Assembly: GCF_900115345.1 (NCBI RefSeq)
Contig: NZ_FOWC01000003.1
Coordinates: 620,001-684,000, forward strand
Length of the DNA: 64,000 nucleotides
From: Amycolatopsis rubida
GTDB lineage: Bacteria; Actinomycetota; Actinomycetes; Mycobacteriales; Pseudonocardiaceae
Reading direction: 5' to 3'
Shown here: positions 59,550 to 64,000 of the stretch, one piece after another
Layout of the letters: each line of letters starts with the position of its first letter
How positions within the stretch are numbered: the first letter of the stretch is position 1
The notes under the pieces: model-generated
What the model was told of the DNA's origin: nothing
The model's input: the letters and a program-made list of their open reading frames with translations, nothing else
Databases searched by the model: none
Made by a program: the position numbers and the translations under genes

Positions 59550-61241
59550 ATGAAGAAGAAAATGCCCGCGCTCGTGCCGGCCAGGGACACGACCGTCGAT
59601 CTCCTCGTCGTCGGCTCGGGAACCGGCATGGCCGCCGCGCTCGCGGCCCACGAACGCGGACTGTCCGCTTTGGTCGTCGAGAAGACCGGCTACGTCGGCG
59701 GATCGACCGCGCGTTCCGGCGGCGCCTTCTGGATTCCCGGGAACGCGGTGCTCCCGGACACCGGTCCTCAAGCCGTCGCCGACGCGGGTGCCTACCTGGA
59801 CGCGGTAGTCGGCGATTCGGCCCCGGCCGAACGCGGCCGCGCCTACCTCGAACACGGTGCCGCCGCTGTCGACATGTTGCGCCGCACCACTCCCATGCGG
59901 TTCTTCTGGGCCAAGGGCTACTCCGACTACCACCCCGAGGAACCTGGCGGCCGTCCCGAGGGCCGGACGTGCGAATGCCGCCCGTTCAACGCTTCCGTGC
60001 TCGGCGGCGAGCGCCCCCGGCTGCGTCCCGGCGTGATGGAGGCCCCGGTCCCGATGCCCGTCACCGGGGCGGACTACAAGTGGATGAACCTGGTGGCGCG
60101 CAAGCCGCTCAAGGCCCTGCCGCGGATCTTCGCCCGAGCCGCGCTGGGCATCGGCGGCATGCTGATCGGCCGCGACTACCTGGCGGGCGGGCAAGCGCTC
60201 GCGGCCGGGATGTTCGCGGGCGTGCTGCGCGCGGGCATTCCCGTGTGGACAGAGACCGCCCTCGCCCGCCTGCTTCACGACGACGGCCGGGTCACCGGAG
60301 CCGTTCTGCGGCAAGGCGACCGCGAAGTCACCGTGCGGGCCCGCCGCGGCGTCGTCCTGGCCGCGGGCGGCTTCGACCACGACATCGAGGCACGGCACAA
60401 GTTCCAGTCGCCGCGACTCGGCGAGCACAGCCTGGGTTCGGAAGGCAACACCGGCGACGGCATCCTCGCCGGCCAGGAACTCGGCGCGGGCACCGCTTTG
60501 CTGGACCAGGCCTGGTGGTTCCCGGCCTTCGCCCCGGTGCCCGGCGGCGCCCCGGCGGTGCTGCTCGCCGAACGTTCGCTGCCGGGTTCGTTCATCGTCG
60601 ACCGGACCGGGAAGCGGTTCCTCAACGAGGCGACCGACTACATGTCGTTCGGCCAGGAAATCCTGGCGCGGGAACGGGCCGGGACGCCGGTCGAGGAGAT
60701 GTGGCTGGTTTTCGACCAGCGCTACCGGGACAGCTACATCCTCGCCGGCCGCTGCTTCCCGCGGCAGCCGCTCCCGGAATCGTGGTACCGGGCCGGAATC
60801 GCCCACAAGTCGGACGACCTCGGCGCGCTGGCACAGGCGATGGGCGTTCCGGCCGATTCCTTCCAGGACACTTTCCAGCAGTTCAACGATTGCGCCGCCG
60901 CCGGACGCGACACAGCCTTCGGCCGCGGCGACAGTGCCTACGACCGCTACTACGGCGACCCCACGATCGGCCCCAACCCGAACCTGGCCCCGCTGCGCCG
61001 CGCCCCGTACTACGCGGTCAAGGTGGTCCTCAGCGACCTCGGCACCTGCGGCGGATTGGTCGCCGACGAACACGCCCGGGTCCTGCGCGAGGACGGCGCG
61101 GTGGTGGAAGGACTGTACGCGATCGGGAACACCGCGGCGAACGCCTTCGGCACCTCGTACCCGGGCGCTGGTGCGACGATCGGGCAGGGCGTGGTGTACG
61201 GGTATATTGCCGCGCTGCACGCGGCGGGCGCGTCTTCGTAA
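59550..61241 (+). CDS. kstD: 3-Ketosteroid Delta1-dehydrogenase
   Basis: 563 residues. FAD motif LLVVGSGTGMAAALAAHERGLSALVVEKTGYVGGSTARSGGAFWIPGN, KstD-specific FFWAKGYSDYHPEEPGGRPEGRTCECRPFN, and the C-terminal substrate/FAD segment LGTCGGLVADEHARVLREDGAVVEGLYAIGNTAANAFGTSYPGAGATIGQG, containing the Tyr and Gly of the known active site. It introduces the 1,2 double bond in ring A, needed with 9-alpha-hydroxylation for ring B opening. It ends the rightward steroid operon. Confidence 0.95.
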   Translation: MKKKMPALVPARDTTVDLLVVGSGTGMAAALAAHERGLSALVVEKTGYVGGSTARSGGAFWIPGNAVLPDTGPQAVADAGAYLDAVVGDSAPAERGRAYLEHGAAAVDMLRRTTPMRFFWAKGYSDYHPEEPGGRPEGRTCECRPFNASVLGGERPRLRPGVMEAPVPMPVTGADYKWMNLVARKPLKALPRIFARAALGIGGMLIGRDYLAGGQALAAGMFAGVLRAGIPVWTETALARLLHDDGRVTGAVLRQGDREVTVRARRGVVLAAGGFDHDIEARHKFQSPRLGEHSLGSEGNTGDGILAGQELGAGTALLDQAWWFPAFAPVPGGAPAVLLAERSLPGSFIVDRTGKRFLNEATDYMSFGQEILARERAGTPVEEMWLVFDQRYRDSYILAGRCFPRQPLPESWYRAGIAHKSDDLGALAQAMGVPADSFQDTFQQFNDCAAAGRDTAFGRGDSAYDRYYGDPTIGPNPNLAPLRRAPYYAVKVVLSDLGTCGGLVADEHARVLREDGAVVEGLYAIGNTAANAFGTSYPGAGATIGQGVVYGYIAALHAAGASS

Positions 61242-61256
61242 CCTTGGCGGAACGTG

Positions 61257-61293
61257 CGTGAGGGAATCAGATTCTCTCAGGGTTCCCCTCACG
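61257..61293. terminator. CGTGAGGG...CCCTCACG hairpin between kstD and TetR
   Basis: CGTGAGGGAA (61257-61266) pairs with TTCCCCTCACG (61283-61293) with one bulged C. It sits between the convergent ends of kstD and the TetR gene. It belongs to the same palindrome family as 8661-8707 and 29366-29384. Confidence 0.6.
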
Positions 61294-61309
61294 GCCCGCT
61301 GAGAAAAGC

Positions 61310-61924
61310 TTACCGGGGCAGCCGAGTCAGGCCGCTCAACGCCAACCGCAACCCTCGCGCGTCCCACCGCTCGATGTCCCCGAAATCATCCGACCCCCCG
61401 CTGCGCACCCACCGGATCAGCGCGTGCCGCATCGTCTGGATCACCAGCAGCGCCGGAAGCTCGCGCAGGAACGGATCCGCGTCAAGCTCGTAATACCGGG
61501 CCAGGAACCGGGTCACCGCCTCGCTCAGCCCCTCGCACCATTCCACGAACCGGAGCCGGTACTGCGGCGTGTTGACGATCAGCGTCATGATCTGGTGGTC
61601 GTACTCCGGCACCTGCCGCCGGTTCAGCTCCGTGGTGAGCGCGGCCGTCAGGACCTCGACCGGGTCCGCGTCGTCCGGCGCGTCCTCGAGCCCCTGGAGG
61701 ATGACGCGTTCGCTGCGGCGCAGCAGCGGCATCAGGACGTCCTCCTTGACCGGGAAGTGCCGGTGGAACGTCCGCGGGTTGATCCCGACGATCTCGCAGA
61801 TCCGCTCGACAGTGACCGCGGTGTGGCCCTCGGCGACGAACAGGTCGCGCGCGGTGAGCGCGATGTTCATCCGCAGCTCCTCGGCCCGGCGTTCGGTGAG
61901 AGTCTGCCGTTTCGGGTCCGTCAC
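61310..61924 (-). CDS. TetR family regulator of the steroid locus
   Basis: 204 residues. The N-terminal HTH is MNIALTARDLFVAEGHTAVTVERICEIVGINPRTFHRHFPVKEDVLMPLL. GTG 61924 is used (VTDPKRQTLTERRAEEL), with AGGGAGG 7-13 bases upstream; the longer frame to 62041 crosses the operator. A palindrome TGTCAGAATATGACA lies about 100 bases upstream, shared with the IclR gene. Convergent to kstD. It resembles neither KstR nor KstR2 in any feature I can point to. Confidence 0.9.
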   Translation of the reverse strand: MTDPKRQTLTERRAEELRMNIALTARDLFVAEGHTAVTVERICEIVGINPRTFHRHFPVKEDVLMPLLRRSERVILQGLEDAPDDADPVEVLTAALTTELNRRQVPEYDHQIMTLIVNTPQYRLRFVEWCEGLSEAVTRFLARYYELDADPFLRELPALLVIQTMRHALIRWVRSGGSDDFGDIERWDARGLRLALSGLTRLPR

Positions 61925-62025
61925 CAGGACTCCCTCCCTGTCGCGTGCATGGACCGTAGCCGCCCGGACGCGCCTGGTGATGCCCGCTGACCGCTCTGCG
62001 GAACAACGCGCCGTCCGGCCACGGG

Positions 62026-62040
62026 TGTCAGAATATGACA
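62026..62040. promoter_or_regulatory. Palindrome TGTCAGAATATGACA before TetR
   Basis: An inverted repeat TGTCA-N5-TGACA, 14 of 15 bases identical to the perfect palindrome upstream of the IclR gene (48678-48692). It probably overlaps the TetR promoter. Confidence 0.6.
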
Positions 62041-62189
62041 TGTCGCGGCGCGGCCCGCGCCGATCCTGCTCGGCTCGTCGTGCCGAGCGGCTGCTCGACC
62101 AGATCGGAGGTTCCGTTCGCCCAAGGTGCGTGCTGACGCACCCTTTCCCCGCGAACGAGAATCCTCGTCTTCCATCCTGGGCGCGCGTG

Positions 62190-62572
62190 CGACAGTTCGC
62201 CGTGGATGATCGAGTCAGCGGGCGCGCGGCCAGCCCTGCCGCGGGTCTGCGTCATCGCCGTCACTTCCGGCTCGGTGAGCGACGCCGAACTGGGCAGCGC
62301 GATCCTCGAAATCACCGCGATCGTCCGCGCGATCTGCTCTCGGTGCTGTCGTGCGATGCCGCCGCGTACGTCGCGCAGTTGTGCCGAGACGAGGGAATTC
62401 CGTTGCTGGGCGGCGGAGGGACGGATTTGTGGCCCGGCTTCGCCGAAGCGCTGAAGGGCAGCTCTCGACCGGACGCGATCGTGTCGTTGACCGACAGCCA
62501 AACCCCTTGGCCGGACACGAAACCGCCGTGCCGGACAGCGGCGGGCCTGTTCCGGCGGGAACATCCAGTGAA
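62190..62572 (+). pseudogene. VWA-type metallopeptidase-like (DUF2201) C-terminal remnant
   Basis: One plus frame gives ALPRVCVIAVTSGSVSDAELGS and ILEITAIVRA, and the next frame continues LSVLSCDAAAYVAQLCRDEG, IPLLGGGGTDLWPGFAEALKG, RPDAIVSLTDSQTPWP. This follows the pattern PRVxVVxDTSGSVSDAEL...VSVLSCDAAAQ...GGGGTDLRxGFxAA...PDAIVxLTDGxTPWP of VWA-like DUF2201 proteins. The MIDAS Asp (DTSGS) is lost (VTSGS), a short deletion shifts the frame near 62340, and the N-terminal two thirds are missing. Confidence 0.7.
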
Positions 62573-62606
62573 CGAAGACAATCCCGGCTGTCGGCCGGAG
62601 GCCCCG

Positions 62607-62826
62607 CCTGAGTGGGTTCGGGTGGTCGTGGCGGGGTGGGCTGGTGTCGGTCTTTGCCTGGCCTGAGTGGGTTTGGGTGGTCGTGGCGGGGTGGGCTGGT
62701 GTCGGTCTTTGCCTGGCCTGAGTGGGTTCGGGTGGTCGCGGCGGGGTGGGCTGGTGTCGGTCTTTGCCTGGCCTGAGCGGGTTCGGGTGGTCACGGCCGG
62801 GTGAGCTGCTGTCGGTCTTTGCCCGG
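62607..62826. repeat. 55-bp tandem repeat, four copies
   Basis: Units start at 62607, 62662, 62717 and 62772 (CCTGAGTGGGTTCGGGTGGT ... GTCGGTCTTTGCCTGG). The first three differ by single bases and the fourth is more diverged. No gene runs through them convincingly. They lie between the VWA remnant and the STAS gene. Confidence 0.95.
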
Positions 62827-63131
62827 CCCGGACGCCTTGCCGGGTGCCCGGCCGCCGCGGCGCACGCGTCGTGTTCTCGGGCGTGTCCTGCCGAATTCCG
62901 CTGACCAGCCACCGGATTCCCCCTCGGCGAGCGCGCGGCGCCGGGTACCCCATACCGCCGGCCGGGTGAAACGGGGTTGCGCAAAACGGGTGCCCCGGAG
63001 GTATCTTGGCGGCATCGCCGGTCAGGCCTTCGCCGCACCTGACCAGCCGGCGAGGGGGACTTCCGGCAGCCCGGCCGGTGCCGCCCGTTCCCGGTCCCCG
63101 CCCCGCTTTTCGCGAGGAGGGAACGAAAATC
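62827..63131. other. Intergenic stretch upstream of STAS gene
   Basis: No gene-like frame was seen. It should hold the promoter of the STAS gene; GAGGAGGGA at about 63114-63122 is its ribosome site region. Confidence 0.4.
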
Positions 63132-63599
63132 ATGCACAGCAACGCCCCGCCGTTGAGCTTGACCGTCGTATGCCCGCTCGGCCGTCCCGTGACGACGCTC
63201 ACCCGCACCGCGAAGTCGACTGTGGTCTCCCTCGCCGGGGACCTCGACGCCGCCGACGTTCGCCGGCTCCGCCGGATCGTGTCCGGCGAACTCGGGCTGC
63301 GGCCGCCGGCCCTGCTCGTGGATCTGACCGACGTGCCGTTCTGCTCGGCCCGGGTCCTGAAATTCCTCGCCGAACAGGCCGACGACGCCCGCGCCGTCGG
63401 CGTGCGATTCGCGGTGGTCGCGCAGCAGCGGGCTGTGCTGCGCCCGCTGGCGTTGCTGGGCCTCGACCGCGTGCTGCCCGTCGTGGGCAGCCTCGACGAA
63501 GCCGTTCTGAACGCGCGCACGCGACGCAGAACAGCGCAGCCGATCGCGCCGCCGCCCTGGCTCAAGCGAACACGTCCTCTGTGGACTAACCCTCCGTGA
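63132..63599 (+). CDS. STAS-domain anti-sigma factor antagonist
   Basis: 155 residues. The STAS core is STVVSLAGDLDAADVRRLRRIVSGELGLRPPALLVDLTDVPFCSARVLKFLAEQADDARAVGVRFAVVAQQ, where the usual phosphorylated Ser-Ser/Thr of SpoIIAA-like proteins aligns with CSARV. Such proteins release sigma factors from anti-sigma kinases. The SigF-type factor at 33 kb is a possible but distant partner. ATG 63132 is used; the frame upstream is not protein-like. Confidence 0.88.
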   Translation: MHSNAPPLSLTVVCPLGRPVTTLTRTAKSTVVSLAGDLDAADVRRLRRIVSGELGLRPPALLVDLTDVPFCSARVLKFLAEQADDARAVGVRFAVVAQQRAVLRPLALLGLDRVLPVVGSLDEAVLNARTRRRTAQPIAPPPWLKRTRPLWTNPP

Positions 63600-63674
63600 A
63601 CCTAGGCTCACTAAGGTGGCGGATTGCGCCACCTGGCCCAGTGGCAGGGCGGCCACAGCGGGTATCCCCACCGC

Positions 63675-64000
63675 ATGAACCGGATCGCCGCCAAAGTCGC
63701 CCGAGGAGAAAAGACCGGCACCGCCCAGCTGCTCGGCCGGGCGGGAATGGCCTGTTACGCGCTCGTGCACCTCGTCCTCGCCTACCTCGCCGTGCGGGTC
63801 GCCTTCGGCGGCGGCGGGCAGCCCGACCAGAAGGGCGCACTGCAAGAGGTCGGGTCGACGGCGTTCGGCCAGGTCCTGCTGTGGGTGCTCGCGGCAGGCC
63901 TGGTCGCGTTCGGACTGTGGCAGTTCCTGATGGCCGCGACCGGATACACCTGGACCAGCGGCGGGAAACGGACGCGCAAACGGTTCGGCGCCGCCGCGCG
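63675..64000 (+). CDS. DUF1206 membrane protein (partial, runs off right edge)
   Basis: The first 108 residues are seen. LLGRAGMACYALVHLVLAYLAVRVAFGGGGQPDQKGALQEVGSTAFGQVLLWVLAAGLVAFGLWQFLMAATGY shows two membrane segments and the GRAG..YA...L pattern of the DUF1206 family, which usually has three such units and six membrane helices. Its function is unknown. Confidence 0.85.
   Translation, partial: MNRIAAKVARGEKTGTAQLLGRAGMACYALVHLVLAYLAVRVAFGGGGQPDQKGALQEVGSTAFGQVLLWVLAAGLVAFGLWQFLMAATGYTWTSGGKRTRKRFGAAA

Noticed and set aside
48000..62000. KstR-type operators (TnnAAC-n-GTTnnA) in the steroid locus
   Set aside because: None was found in the intergenic regions I read; the recurring palindromes have other sequences.
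62607..62826. CRISPR array
   Set aside because: The 55-bp units are directly contiguous with no unique spacers and no cas genes are present.

Overview
The window is very GC-rich, high-GC actinobacterial DNA. Gene content (Lsr2, DUF5994, DUF1206, SigF-type sigma factor, Ksh/Hsa steroid enzymes, encapsulin with a hemerythrin cargo, UdgX) and the many GTG/TTG starts and ATGA/GTGA overlaps point to a Pseudonocardiaceae-type organism such as Amycolatopsis. This assignment is an inference; no 16S or other phylogenetic marker lies in the window. No insertion sequence, prophage or CRISPR array was seen.

Layout. 0-8.6 kb: partial ACP-containing membrane protein, a 1.66 kb stretch without a convincing gene, nitroreductase, Lsr2, ribBA, then a GntR-MFS-MarR operon. 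8.6-9.3 kb: a repeat- and hairpin-rich spacer. 9.3-15.9 kb: a TetR/creatininase operon facing a luciferase-like monooxygenase operon (LLM, two crotonases, flavin reductase, acyl-CoA ligase). A GTTA-N8-TAAC inverted repeat occurs four times, twice here and twice upstream of ribBA, which suggests that flavin supply and the flavin-dependent pathway share a regulator. 15.9-26 kb: a complete selenium island, with selD facing tRNA-Sec-selA-selB and then fdhA (UGA-encoded selenocysteine with a SECIS hairpin), fdhB and an NrfD-type membrane subunit. 26-34 kb: zinc alcohol dehydrogenase, UdgX, hemerythrin-encapsulin pair, malic enzyme, CYTH/CHAD protein, sigma factor. 34-40.7 kb: MHS-type transporter, ADHFE1-like iron dehydrogenase, a divergent FAD/Fe-S 2-hydroxyacid dehydrogenase fusion and an IclR regulator, probably one hydroxyacid module. 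40.8-45.3 kb: GNAT/DUF5994 pair, carboxyethylornithine-synthase-like enzyme, MarR, SDR.

46-62 kb is a steroid-degradation locus: three SDRs (one at 44.5 kb), IclR, a leftward operon ksi-kshA-small zinc-ribbon protein, and a rightward operon kshB-hsaA-hsaC-(Baeyer-Villiger monooxygenase fused to an esterase)-FAD dehydrogenase-hsaB-hsaD-kstD, closed by a TetR. Delta5-isomerase and Delta1-dehydrogenase set up ring A/B, KshAB hydroxylates C9 to open ring B, HsaAB hydroxylates the released phenol, HsaC cleaves it and HsaD hydrolyses the product. The BVMO-esterase fusion could attack a ketone on ring D or the side chain. hsaE/F/G, mce4 and kstR are not in the window, and no KstR-type site was seen. 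Instead, two other palindromes recur in the locus: TGTCAGAATNTGACA, and a CAA-N4-TTG element resembling the published KstR2 site.

Four eroded gene remnants absent from any intact ORF were found by reading across frames: acetate kinase (16.6 kb), an AraC C-terminus (34.1 kb), aldehyde dehydrogenase (45.6 kb) and a VWA/metallopeptidase-like gene (62.3 kb). All family calls rest on reading the translated sequences by eye; no database search was possible.
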